This document shows positions 26,882-34,824 of a DNA stretch of 64,000 nt, piece by piece. The DNA is taken from contig JAXGMQ010000001.1 in the NCBI GenBank assembly GCA_040768585.1, forward strand, positions 744,001-808,000. The letters are read 5' to 3'. A model generated the notes under the pieces. It was not told the DNA's origin and made no database searches. It saw only the letters and a list, made by a program, of their open reading frames with translations. The translations under genes were made by a program, and so were the position numbers. The stretch comes from JAXGMQ01 sp040768585. Its GTDB lineage: Bacteria; Caldisericota; Caldisericia; JAAYUI01. Every line of letters begins with the position of its first letter. The first letter of the stretch is position 1.

Positions 26882-27423
26882 TGTTTGCAATCTCGCTGGT
26901 TCACCATCCCGTGCTTGACCGCAGGGGAGACATCCAAGCGTCATCTGTGACACCATTTGATATCCATGACATTTCAAGATCATCAAAAACCTATGGCATC
27001 TCAAAGTTCTATGTCACACATCCTGCCCCTCTCCAGCGGGGGATTGTCGAGAGAATCCTGGGATTTTGGGAGATTGGCGGGGGCAAGCAGTGGAACCCAC
27101 ACCGCTCAAACGCCCTGCAGGTCGCTTGTGTTATTCCAACCCTCAAGATGGCAATCGAGGATTTCACCAAAGTATCGGGACAAGTCCCTCAGCTTGTGGC
27201 AACAACCGCCAGAGAAACACCAAACTCAATCTCATATGAAGATATAAAAAAGAGGTTTGACAAGCCCACCATGTTTGTCTTTGGCACAGGATGGGGCTTG
27301 ACTCAGGAAACACTTGATATGTGCGACCTCATCCTCAAACCAATCTATGGCCCAACCGACTTCAATCACCTCTCGGTCAGGGCAGCGGTTGCTATCATCC
27401 TTGATAGGCTTTTTGGTAGATAA
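26881..27423 (+). CDS. SAM-dependent RNA methyltransferase, TM1570-like (PF09936)
   Basis: 180 residues. Matches the family of SPOUT-fold RNA methyltransferases found next to trmD in Thermotogota and Aquificota: LVHHPVLDRRGDIQASSVTPFD at the start, DISRSSKTYG, then FVFGTGWGLT and the knot LKPIYGPTDFNHLSVRAA. The RNA target is unknown. Its ATG overlaps the trmD stop, so translation is coupled. An intrinsic terminator follows 69 bp downstream. Confidence 0.88.
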   Translation: MFAISLVHHPVLDRRGDIQASSVTPFDIHDISRSSKTYGISKFYVTHPAPLQRGIVERILGFWEIGGGKQWNPHRSNALQVACVIPTLKMAIEDFTKVSGQVPQLVATTARETPNSISYEDIKKRFDKPTMFVFGTGWGLTQETLDMCDLILKPIYGPTDFNHLSVRAAVAIILDRLFGR

Positions 27424-27492
27424 ATGGTTTTGACACCAAATAATATTTAGTATACCACGCGGGCAGCAACACCGGTGTGAGTAATGCCGGCG

Positions 27493-27511
27493 CCCCGAAG
27501 AGGGGTTTTTT
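27493..27511 (+). terminator. Intrinsic terminator of the rpsP-trmD transcript
   Basis: CCCC-GAAGA-GGGG followed by TTTTTT, 69 bp behind the methyltransferase stop. It divorces this block from rplS-lepB-rnhB 5 kb further on. Confidence 0.65.
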
Positions 27512-27517
27512 CTGGCT

Positions 27518-27736
27518 CTAAATCATTTTGTGGGCTATTTTCATTGAATCTTCGATTATCTGGATTTCTTTGTCGGACAAACCACAGAGTTCGTAGACAA
27601 GGCTGTCAAAGTCACGGTTGGTTTCTGGTGACATGCTCTGGTTCCACACACTATCAGTTTTTTGTATAAATCGTTGTGTCTCTGGAGAATCACATGACTT
27701 CGAGTAATGAGAATAATACTCGTGTATCAGAAGCAT
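27518..27736 (-). pseudogene. Possible C-terminal remnant of a type IIG restriction-methyltransferase
   Basis: 72 residues ending RDFDSLVYELCGLSDKEIQIIED. This matches the tail DxLVYELYGLTxEEIxIVE shared by many TaqI/Eco57I-like methyltransferase-endonucleases. Nothing of the catalytic or target-recognition parts precedes it. The frame is open with MLLIHEYYSHYSKSCDSPETQRF (first and later parts) upstream, also in keeping with the helical tail of that family. It is most likely a relic of a lost restriction gene; a free-standing small protein is less likely. Confidence 0.5.
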
Positions 27737-27884
27737 TTTTGAGAATCTTTATCCTTTTGCTGTTTACTGTGTCGGCAATATCGAAGGATTTCCATAAGTT
27801 TGTATTCACATAGATTGTACAATGCTGTATCAATAATCATTACACAAAAGAGAATATCTTCAAAAAAGAGTTCCGTATGATATG

Positions 27885-27934
27885 AAAAACCTCCTCACCC
27901 CAACCCCTCTCCTCCTGAAGGAGGAGAGGGGGAA
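27885..27934. repeat. Left inverted repeat/hairpin of the MITE-like element
   Basis: Contains CCCCTCTCCTCC-TGAA-GGAGGAGAGGGG (27904-27931), preceded by CCTCACCCCAA, a repeat style found in many bacterial genomes. Confidence 0.65.
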
Positions 27935-28127
27935 GTTGAAAAGACAACTCGCATCCTTTTGGGTTGGAAAAGGAATAGACCGGAATCAACCCACTAAGAA
28001 AGGAGGAAGGAGAATAGGGCTAGCAGGCACCTTATTCGGAAAACCAACTTGATTGATCTATAGTGAATTAAAAAATGTAGAACCAGATATCGTTACTTCA
28101 TTGTTTTCGATCTTGGTTTTGACACAC

Positions 28128-28177
28128 ATTTCCCCTCTCCCTTATAAGGGAGAGGGGGTAGGGGTGAGGGTTTTTTT
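28128..28177. repeat. Right inverted repeat/hairpin of the MITE-like element
   Basis: Contains CCCCTCTCCC-TTATAA-GGGAGAGGGG (28132-28157) followed by TAGGGGTGAGGG and a T-run. It is the inverted counterpart of the left end and could also act as a terminator for transcripts coming from either side. Confidence 0.65.
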
Positions 28178-28270
28178 ATGCCAAATATTTAAATGACATT
28201 GAAAAAACTAACTGTAAGAAGGCAATTTTATGCCTGTGAAGATCTAGATTTAACAGGTAACCAATCCAAA

Positions 28271-28825
28271 CTATGGGAGTATATGAACCCTATTTATCGG
28301 CATAAATGTGATGAATGCTCTGCCGATGATCTGATTGCCTTTTATTGGGCCAAATGCCCTTGAGTCTCTTGACTGTGACGAATTGTCGCCCAACACATAG
28401 AACTCATCCTCTTGAAGCCTTACGCCTACCTGGTTCTTTGGGTCTTCTGGGTTCGGCAAACCGCCCTCAGGCTCGATAAAGTTAAAATTACCAGCTTCTG
28501 TGAGTTCAACCCCATTGATTGTCACATGACCGCCGGCTACCTCAATCCACTCGCCCGGCAATCCAACGATACGCTTGATATAGTCGTCACCTGCTGAATT
28601 CGCGGGTTCAAAGACAATGATGTCGTTTCTCTTAGGTGAATTTGTTGCGTATGCGAGTTTGTTTACAAGCACAAAGTCGCCGTCCTCGATGGTTGGGAAC
28701 ATCGAGCTCATCTGCACAAGTCTTGGTTCAATCACAAACATCCTGATGGAGAGCGCTAGGAGCACCGCGACAACAGTGATTACGCCCCACTCCACCGATT
28801 TTCTAGTTTTGTCTTTTTCAGTCAT
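28271..28825 (-). CDS. lepB: Signal peptidase I (tandem copy 3)
   Basis: 184 residues. One N-terminal membrane helix, then catalytic Ser41 in QMSSMFPTI and Lys84 in YIKRIVGLPGE; box E GDNSSQSRDSRAFGP is intact. It removes signal peptides from exported proteins outside the membrane. It is the last of three adjacent copies, each exactly 184 codons, separated by 0 and 16 bp; a fourth copy lies at 32943. Pairwise identity is moderate, so the copies are not recent. Substrate specialisation is plausible given the many exported proteins in this window. Confidence 0.93.
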   Translation of the reverse strand: MTEKDKTRKSVEWGVITVVAVLLALSIRMFVIEPRLVQMSSMFPTIEDGDFVLVNKLAYATNSPKRNDIIVFEPANSAGDDYIKRIVGLPGEWIEVAGGHVTINGVELTEAGNFNFIEPEGGLPNPEDPKNQVGVRLQEDEFYVLGDNSSQSRDSRAFGPIKGNQIIGRAFITFMPINRVHILP

Positions 28826-29380
28826 TTATTTGAATGTGCCAAATCTATCGATTGGCCAGAACACAAGGAAGACCTTGCCGACAATCTTCTCAAACGGCAC
28901 AGGCCCAAACGCTCTTGAGTCCCTCGACACATCGCGGTTGTCACCAAGAACGTAGTATTCATCTTCTGCCAGCTGTTCGCCGACCTTACAGGACTCATCA
29001 TCACAGAGGTAATCGACCGTGTAGTCCGTGTTGTTCTTGTTACCGCTCTCTACAAGAAGCTTACCATTGATGTAGACTTCTTTACCTCTGATATCAATCC
29101 ACTCCCCTGGCAGACCAATAACACGCTTTATCAGATCTTCATCGCTGTGTCCCTTTGCAACCGGGTGGAAAACGATTATGTCTCCTCGTATCGGCTCGCC
29201 AAAGGCGTAGGCGAGTTTGTTTATCACAATCTGGTCGTGTTCAAGCACTGTTGGAACCATCGAATTCTGGAGTACTTCCCGTGGCTCGATGGCAAATGTT
29301 CTTGTCGCCCATGCCATTGACACAGCTACGACAATGAGGAGTCCCCAACTTATCAGTTCCCGTTTTGCATTCTTACTCAT
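28826..29380 (-). CDS. lepB: Signal peptidase I (tandem copy 2)
   Basis: 184 residues. Catalytic Ser40 in LQNSMVPTV and Lys85 in LIKRVIGLPGE; GDNRDVSRDSRAFGP is intact. Between the Lys and box E it carries an insertion with a Cys pair (DYLCDDESCKVGEQ) not seen in the sister copies. Its stop is directly followed by the ATG of copy 3. Middle gene of the lepB array. Confidence 0.93.
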   Translation of the reverse strand: MSKNAKRELISWGLLIVVAVSMAWATRTFAIEPREVLQNSMVPTVLEHDQIVINKLAYAFGEPIRGDIIVFHPVAKGHSDEDLIKRVIGLPGEWIDIRGKEVYINGKLLVESGNKNNTDYTVDYLCDDESCKVGEQLAEDEYYVLGDNRDVSRDSRAFGPVPFEKIVGKVFLVFWPIDRFGTFK

Positions 29381-29396
29381 CTATGTATCATCCCTC

Positions 29397-29951
29397 TTAT
29401 TTGACAGCACCAATGCGACCAAATGGCCAGACGATTGCAAAAACCTCGCCTTTTATCTGTGATTTCTCAATTGGCCCGAATGACCTTGAGTCCTTGGAGA
29501 GTTCTCTGTTATCCCCAACGACATAGTACTGGTCTACATCAAGCGTTTCACCGCCACTTGATGTGAATGCGGCATTGTCAAATATCTCTTTCTCAAACCA
29601 AAGCATATCAGCATCATTCTCATCGAGTAGATTGCCATTGATGAAAACCTTGCCGTATCTGATGTCGACGTTATCCCCGGGCACCCCAACAATTCGCTTG
29701 ACCATGTCGTTTTCCTCAACACCACCGAAGACGATAACATCACCCCTGTCCGGGGGGTTGAGGGTGTATGCGAGCTTGTTGACAAGGATCAGGTCTCCGT
29801 CGTGAAGGGTTGGCATCATGGAACGCTGCTCAACCTGTCTTGGCTCAAGCACAAACATCCGAACCGACACCAGCACGAGCGCCAACACAATAACAGACAC
29901 CGCAAGCAGGATTGAGTTTCTAACTGATTTGCTGTAGGTCATATCACTCAT
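29397..29951 (-). CDS. lepB: Signal peptidase I (tandem copy 1)
   Basis: 184 residues. Catalytic Ser44 in EQRSMMPTLHDGD and Lys85 in MVKRIVGVPGD; GDNRELSKDSRSFGP is intact. First gene of the array, divergent from umuD with 110 bp between the starts. No strong promoter is seen in front of it, only a weak AAGAAAG before the ATG. Confidence 0.93.
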   Translation of the reverse strand: MSDMTYSKSVRNSILLAVSVIVLALVLVSVRMFVLEPRQVEQRSMMPTLHDGDLILVNKLAYTLNPPDRGDVIVFGGVEENDMVKRIVGVPGDNVDIRYGKVFINGNLLDENDADMLWFEKEIFDNAAFTSSGGETLDVDQYYVVGDNRELSKDSRSFGPIEKSQIKGEVFAIVWPFGRIGAVK

Positions 29952-30049
29952 ACATCTTTCTTCGTCTGTTTACTCCCAAGTTGGGTTTATGTCGATAAAG
30001 AAATGAATATTGGTTGTAATACACATCTGTAAACGAATAGAAAATTGAT

Positions 30050-30055
30050 TATAAT
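30050..30055 (+). promoter_or_regulatory. -10 element of the umuD operon; transcript probably leaderless
   Basis: A consensus TATAAT ends six bases before the umuD ATG at 30062, with no good -35 match at 16-18 bp. Transcription would begin at or next to the start codon. No known LexA box (CGAACN4GTTCG-like or CTGTN8ACAG) is visible nearby. Confidence 0.45.
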
Positions 30056-30061
30056 AAAACT

Positions 30062-30526
30062 ATGGCAAAAATATCCGACTGGATTAAGAGAATCTCAACG
30101 GTTGAGGCAAGATATAATGTAAAATTGCCATTGATTGAATCAAAGCTCAAAGCAGGCTTTCCCTCACCAGCCGATGATTTCTCAGAACACAGTATTGACT
30201 TGAATGAGTTACTGATCAGGCACCCTAAACAAACGTACTTAATCCAAACATCAGGCGATTCGATGATAGGGATTGGTATTTTTGAGGATGACATCCTGGT
30301 TGTAGACACAAGCTTGACTGCCATAAACGGTGATATCGTTGTTGCCTCGGTTGGTGGCGAGTTCACCCTTAAGAGACTCAAGCTTGTCGAAGGTCAGCCG
30401 TATCTCATGCCAGAAAACCCGCGCTATGTGCCAATAGAGATAACAGAGGAGATGGATTTAAGCATATGGGGAGTAGTGACCAATGTGATACATCCTATAC
30501 GAGGCGGAAATCTTACGCTCTCCTAG
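30062..30526 (+). CDS. umuD: UmuD-like S24 self-cleaving subunit of translesion polymerase
   Basis: 154 residues. Cleavage site Ala31-Gly32 in KAGFPSPADD, catalytic Ser67 in SGDSMIG and Lys104 in FTLKRLK. UmuD is cut in response to RecA filaments and then joins UmuC as polymerase V. There is no N-terminal DNA-binding domain, so it is not LexA. It overlaps umuC by 61 bp. The -10 box touches the start codon, so the transcript is likely leaderless. Confidence 0.92.
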   Translation: MAKISDWIKRISTVEARYNVKLPLIESKLKAGFPSPADDFSEHSIDLNELLIRHPKQTYLIQTSGDSMIGIGIFEDDILVVDTSLTAINGDIVVASVGGEFTLKRLKLVEGQPYLMPENPRYVPIEITEEMDLSIWGVVTNVIHPIRGGNLTLS

Positions 30527-31770
30527 ACTGCGACAGCTTCTACGCTTCATGTGAGAAGGTCTTTCGTCCAGACCTTGTTGATCGACCTGTTGTTGTGCTT
30601 TCTAACAATGATGGATTCATAATTGCTGCTTGTCGGAAGGCTAAAGCTCTTGGCATAAAAGTTATCTCTGACCCATACTTCAAGGTTGAGCCGTTTGTAA
30701 AAAAGCACAACATGGCAGTGTTCTCTGCTAACTTCGAACTCTACGGGGATATGTCTCGCCGTGTGATGGGATCATTGAGGGACTTTGTAAAAGATGTTGA
30801 GGTTTACTCAATAGATGAAGCCTTCATGATTCTTGAGGGCATAAACATGAGACATGCCAACTATTGCCGATTCATCAGGAAAAAGATTGCCCAGTGGTAT
30901 AAACTTCCTGTGTCTGTTGGCATCGGCCCCACAAAAACACTTGCCAAGATTGCAAACAGAATAGCCAAGAAGACTCCAGAGTTTGAGGGGGTGTTTGATA
31001 TCGGAGAGCAGGACATTGACGCATTTCTTGAAAGATTCCCGGTTGAGGATATCTGGGGGGTAGGTAGGGCGTACTCAAAATTTCTTCAAAGCAAAGGAAT
31101 TACAAATAGTCTACAGCTAAAAAACGTCTCAGATGATTTTGCGAGACAACATATGACAGTGGTGGGACTTCGAACAGTGAAAGAGCTCCAAGGGATTCCT
31201 TGTTTTGAGCTTGACCAAAGTCCACCTCCACAAAAAAACATCACCCGCTCTCGCTCTTTTGGATTTTTGGTAGAAACACATAAAGCTCTGGCTGAGGCAA
31301 CAGCAGCTTATATGGCAAGAGCTTGTGAGAAACTCAGGGAGCAACGTTCTGTTGCATGGGTTGTAAGTGTCTTCATCTCGACACACCCCCACAAAGAAGA
31401 ACCCCAGTATTCTAATTTTGCATATACAAGACTCCCTTTGCCAACGGCTGACACACCGACGCTTATTAGGGCTGCACTTAAGGTACTAAAAAGAATCTAC
31501 AAACCAGGATACAGATACCTTCGGTGTGGGGTGATACTCTCTGACCTTATCTCTGAGGCTGATGCACCTCGGAACCTCTTTACTACACCTTATCCCGATT
31601 CTAGAACCAAAGACCTCATGAATTCTATTGATCTTTTGAATAAGAATATGCAACCAGGTATAATCAAGTTTGGTTCTGTTGGATTGGAAGGAAAGCCCTG
31701 GAAAATGAGACAAGCTCACAGAAGCCCACGATATACGACAAGGTTTGAAGAGATTCCAAAGGCAAAGTAG
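30466..31770 (+). CDS. umuC: UmuC Y-family DNA polymerase subunit
   Basis: 434 residues. Catalytic acids in YALLDCDSFYASCEKVFRP and YSIDEAFM; the finger motif SNNDGFIIAACRKAKALG and helix-hairpin-helix VEDIWGVGRAYSKFL are present. The C-terminal UmuC-specific domain ends SPRYTTRFEEIPKAK. The only in-frame start is the ATG at 30466, deep inside umuD, giving a 15-residue leader before the core. Works with UmuD in mutagenic lesion bypass. Confidence 0.94.
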   Translation: MGSSDQCDTSYTRRKSYALLDCDSFYASCEKVFRPDLVDRPVVVLSNNDGFIIAACRKAKALGIKVISDPYFKVEPFVKKHNMAVFSANFELYGDMSRRVMGSLRDFVKDVEVYSIDEAFMILEGINMRHANYCRFIRKKIAQWYKLPVSVGIGPTKTLAKIANRIAKKTPEFEGVFDIGEQDIDAFLERFPVEDIWGVGRAYSKFLQSKGITNSLQLKNVSDDFARQHMTVVGLRTVKELQGIPCFELDQSPPPQKNITRSRSFGFLVETHKALAEATAAYMARACEKLREQRSVAWVVSVFISTHPHKEEPQYSNFAYTRLPLPTADTPTLIRAALKVLKRIYKPGYRYLRCGVILSDLISEADAPRNLFTTPYPDSRTKDLMNSIDLLNKNMQPGIIKFGSVGLEGKPWKMRQAHRSPRYTTRFEEIPKAK

Positions 31771-31781
31771 GGAGAGATACA

Positions 31782-32414
31782 ATGTGTGGAAGAATCACTC
31801 TTACTCATAAACTCGAAGAAATATACAAACGCTTTAAGGTTGATCTTCATGGTGAATACGATGAGATATATCAAGCTGAGATGAGTAAGCCAAGATACAA
31901 CATCGCCCCATCTCAACATATTACTTGTATTACATCGGATAGGAAACTCGAATACATGAAGTGGGGTCTTGTGCCAAGTTGGGCAACTGACTCATCTATT
32001 GGATACAAAACATTTAACGCCAGAGCAGAGACAGTAGACACAAAACCTGCTTTCAGAGCCTCTTTTGCAAAGAGAAGGTGCCTTATTCCAGTGTCTGGTT
32101 TCTATGAGTGGAAGCGAGAAGGCAAGAAGAAATCGCAACCTTTCCTTATTGGCATGAAAAGTGGTGAATTGTTTGCTCTTGCAGGGCTTTGGGATAGCTG
32201 GAAAAGTCCCGATGGAGTAGAACTCAAATCGTGTACAATCATCACGACAACACCAAACGAAATGATGAAACCGATTCATGATAGGATGCCGGTAATTCTA
32301 CAACAAGAATTCGAGGATGAGTGGTTTGTTGCCAATATACAGGCTGCAAAAAGGCTTTTAAGACCATTTGATGTCCAATCTATGTTAGATATTAAATCAG
32401 TATCGATATTGTAA
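31782..32414 (+). CDS. SOS-response-associated peptidase family protein (SRAP/YedK/HMCES)
   Basis: 210 residues. Cys2 directly after Met (MCGRITL) is the nucleophile that cross-links abasic sites in single-stranded DNA; the other active-site residues are in TFNARAET and PIHDRMPVIL (His). Residues FYEWKREG and GLWDSW are typical. It starts 11 bp after umuC and closes a umuD-umuC-SRAP operon, pairing lesion bypass with abasic-site protection. Confidence 0.94.
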   Translation: MCGRITLTHKLEEIYKRFKVDLHGEYDEIYQAEMSKPRYNIAPSQHITCITSDRKLEYMKWGLVPSWATDSSIGYKTFNARAETVDTKPAFRASFAKRRCLIPVSGFYEWKREGKKKSQPFLIGMKSGELFALAGLWDSWKSPDGVELKSCTIITTTPNEMMKPIHDRMPVILQQEFEDEWFVANIQAAKRLLRPFDVQSMLDIKSVSIL

Positions 32415-32561
32415 TAGTGTTACACATAATCAACCTTTAATAACCTTTCAGGTCTTGTTTGTTTGTATCAGCTTCAATATATTTGAACCTCTGTGCGAAG
32501 GCATACTACGCTTTTGCATGCAAAAAACGAGATAAACCCAAGAAGGGAAATGAGGAAGAAT

Positions 32562-32942
32562 ATGAAGCAGCTACTTAGAGATCTAACAGCAGACCAGCTT
32601 AGAAAAGAACCTGATTGCTTCGAGATTGGCGATACGGTGAAGGTTCACCAGAAGGTAGTCGAAGGCTCAAAGACAAGAATCCAGGTTTTCCAGGGAACAG
32701 TCATCTCCCGCAAACACGGCGGAGTACATGAGTCCTTTACCGTCAGAAAGATCTCCAATGGCGTCGGTGTTGAGAAGATTTATCCGCTTCACTCTCCGAG
32801 AGTCGACAAGATAGAGATCGTAAGACACGGTAAAATCAGAAGAGCAAAACTTTACTTCCTTCGCGACAGAATCGGCAAAGCTCAGAGACTCAAAGACCGT
32901 ATTGTTTTGAAGAAAAAAGACAAAAAAGAACAGAACGCGTAG
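32562..32942 (+). CDS. rplS: 50S ribosomal protein L19
   Basis: 126 residues from the ATG at 32562, behind GAGGAAG; in-frame upstream starts at 32550 and 32493 would add a non-conserved extension. Landmarks: MKQLLRDLTADQLRKEP, FEIGDTVKVHQKVVEG, FQGTVISRKHGG and FTVRKISNGVGVEKIYPLHSP (core). The lepB ATG follows its stop immediately. In most relatives rplS directly follows trmD; here 5 kb of other genes intervene. Confidence 0.95.
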   Translation: MKQLLRDLTADQLRKEPDCFEIGDTVKVHQKVVEGSKTRIQVFQGTVISRKHGGVHESFTVRKISNGVGVEKIYPLHSPRVDKIEIVRHGKIRRAKLYFLRDRIGKAQRLKDRIVLKKKDKKEQNA

Positions 32943-33524
32943 ATGACAGAGGGAATGAGCAAACCCTCAAACAGACAACGTGACTTTATCGAATGGGTGG
33001 CGGTCGTTGTGCTGGCACTCGGTCTTGCGTTTGGCGTCAGGACGATTATTCTGCAGCCTTTCAGGGTGCAGATGGGTTCGATGATGCCCACAATTCGCAA
33101 CGATGATCTGATTCTTGTAAACAAACTCGCATACCTAACACATGGCCCTGACAGGGGGGACATAATAGTTTTCCGTCCCCCAAACTCTCCAAGCCACGAC
33201 GAGGAGTACATTAAGCGTGTCATCGGTCTGCCTGGCGAGTGGGTGGACTACGACCGCGACACAAAGAGTGTCTATATCAACGGCATTCTTCTTATCGAAA
33301 ATATGAAGCTCTCTGAGTCTGACTACACCCAAGAAATCAGCCCCCCCTCAACCGAAGGACACAAGCGAGGTATCAAGCTCGAAGAAGGCGAATACTACGT
33401 TCTTGGTGACAACAGGGACTCCTCCAAAGACTCAAGATTCTTTGGCGCCATCTCAGATGATAGCATCATCGGTGAGGCATTTATCATTTTCTGGCCCGCG
33501 AATCGTTTTTCAGTTCTGCAATAG
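32943..33524 (+). CDS. lepB: Signal peptidase I (fourth copy, at the conserved rplS-rnhB location)
   Basis: 193 residues. Catalytic Ser46 in QMGSMMPTIRND and Lys91 in YIKRVIGLPGE; GDNRDSSKDSRFFGA is intact. One N-terminal membrane helix. This copy sits in the widely conserved rplS-lepB-rnhB order and is therefore the probable ancestral gene from which the tandem trio arose. Start ATG abuts rplS; an alternative ATG lies 12 bases downstream. Confidence 0.94.
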   Translation: MTEGMSKPSNRQRDFIEWVAVVVLALGLAFGVRTIILQPFRVQMGSMMPTIRNDDLILVNKLAYLTHGPDRGDIIVFRPPNSPSHDEEYIKRVIGLPGEWVDYDRDTKSVYINGILLIENMKLSESDYTQEISPPSTEGHKRGIKLEEGEYYVLGDNRDSSKDSRFFGAISDDSIIGEAFIIFWPANRFSVLQ

Positions 33525-33530
33525 ATTTTC

Positions 33531-34112
33531 ATGCTCAAATTTTCTCCCGGCACAATAGGCGTTGACGAGGCCGGAAGAGGCCCTCTGGCAGGTCCGGTTG
33601 TTGTTTGTGCTTGCTTGCTTTTTCAACCAATCGAGGGACTCAACGACTCAAAAAAACTGACCGAGAAGAAACGGATGGAGCTTATGCCGTTGATTCTCCG
33701 CAACTCGGTCTCGGAGATTGCGATAGCCAGTTCAGAATCAATTGATGAATCGGACATCCTGTCCTGCACACTCTCCTGTATGGAAAGGGCAATCAGAAAC
33801 CTTACTTGTAGAACCGATAGGTTTGAGCAAATCCTAGTCGATGGTAATTTTACCCCAAAATCCTATAAAAACATTGCTGAATCCGTCGTAAAGGGGGACT
33901 CGCTCTATCAATCAATCGCAGCAGCCTCTATTGTGGCAAAAGTTACGAGAGATTATATAATGACTCTGTACGACAGCTTGTATCCAGAGTATGGTTTCAA
34001 AGAAAACAAGGGATACGGGACATCTTACCACACCGAGGCTATAAAAAGGGTGGGTTTGTCCGAAATACACAGAAGGAGTTTCAGGCTACATGGTGATAAT
34101 AAACAAAAGTGA
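33531..34112 (+). CDS. rnhB: Ribonuclease HII
   Basis: 193 residues. Active-site acids in GVDEAGRGPLAGPVV (Asp, Glu), LVDGN and the late Asp in VAKVTRDYIM; the SKKLTEKKRMEL basic segment is typical. It removes ribonucleotides and RNA primers from DNA. It starts 6 bp after lepB and overlaps the next gene by 23 bp. Confidence 0.95.
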   Translation: MLKFSPGTIGVDEAGRGPLAGPVVVCACLLFQPIEGLNDSKKLTEKKRMELMPLILRNSVSEIAIASSESIDESDILSCTLSCMERAIRNLTCRTDRFEQILVDGNFTPKSYKNIAESVVKGDSLYQSIAAASIVAKVTRDYIMTLYDSLYPEYGFKENKGYGTSYHTEAIKRVGLSEIHRRSFRLHGDNKQK

Positions 34113-34824
34113 CTTTGTAAGAAAAAAGATATTTGTTGAAATACTTCTCATAATTGCTGGCATTATCCTTATCATCTTCAGCCTGGGAGCGATAGCATTT
34201 GGACTGAGTTCCTCTAACCCAATATGGCTCATCATCCTATCCGGTATGATACTCTACATCTTTGGTGGCATACTGCTTGTCAATCGGGCAAGCGAAATCT
34301 CCATCTGGAGAGCCGGACTCTCTGGGCAAAAGGTTGTACCTGAGAAACTTGTCGGGTTGTCCAACGACTACATCCTCATCAACAACGTTTCCCTCAAAGG
34401 CAGGAACTGCGACATTGACCACATAATCATTGGGCCCGACGCGCTTTTTGCTATCGAAAGCAAACACTACAACGGAGAAATATTTGGTCAGGGTGAGGAG
34501 TGGAGCTATCTTAAACGCGGCAGAGCTGGTGGCTTTTACAGGGGACATATTGGTAACCCCTCAAGACAGATAAAACGCTCAACCTGGGAGCTCAAGGAAA
34601 TGATTGAGGAAGAACTTGAGAAGAAGGGGTACGCTGATTCGAAGGTCTGGATTGAGCCGCTCGTTGTTTTTACCCACCCAAAGACAGCGCTCCGAATAAC
34701 TGACTCTCCAATTCCAGCCATTCATGTAAACGACCTCATCGCCTTCCTTCAAGATTTCAAAGCGAAGGAAGAACTGTCAGAAAAAGTTCGGCAGGAGATA
34801 GTTGAACTCATCAAGGCGCAGTAA
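34090..34824 (+). CDS. Membrane-anchored NERD-domain (nuclease-related) protein
   Basis: 244 residues. Two N-terminal membrane helices (residues about 15-60), then a NERD domain: LNNVSLKGRNCDIDHIIIGP and LFAIESKHYNG carry the Asp and Glu-x-Lys of the PD-(D/E)xK nuclease core. The C-terminus is helical. It overlaps rnhB by 23 bp and yraN by 23 bp, so three nucleic-acid genes are translationally coupled. Whether it cuts DNA or RNA is unknown. Confidence 0.82.
   Translation: MVIINKSDFVRKKIFVEILLIIAGIILIIFSLGAIAFGLSSSNPIWLIILSGMILYIFGGILLVNRASEISIWRAGLSGQKVVPEKLVGLSNDYILINNVSLKGRNCDIDHIIIGPDALFAIESKHYNGEIFGQGEEWSYLKRGRAGGFYRGHIGNPSRQIKRSTWELKEMIEEELEKKGYADSKVWIEPLVVFTHPKTALRITDSPIPAIHVNDLIAFLQDFKAKEELSEKVRQEIVELIKAQ

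Larger units (their letters stand above)
27885..28177. mobile_element. MITE-like non-autonomous element, about 290 bp
   Basis: Two long GC-rich imperfect inverted repeats bound this segment, the outer ends being AAAAACCTCCTCACCCCAAC on the left and its mirrored counterpart (GGTAGGGGTGAGGGTTTTTTT) on the right. The interior (27935-28127) has no ORF. Each end folds by itself into a strong hairpin. This is the build of a miniature inverted-repeat element mobilised by a transposase in trans. No clear target duplication is visible. It fills most of the 534-bp gap before the lepB array; the rest of the gap shows nothing. Confidence 0.6.

Noticed and set aside
27885..28177. CRISPR array
   Set aside because: Only two inverted copies, no direct repeats with regular spacers and no cas genes.
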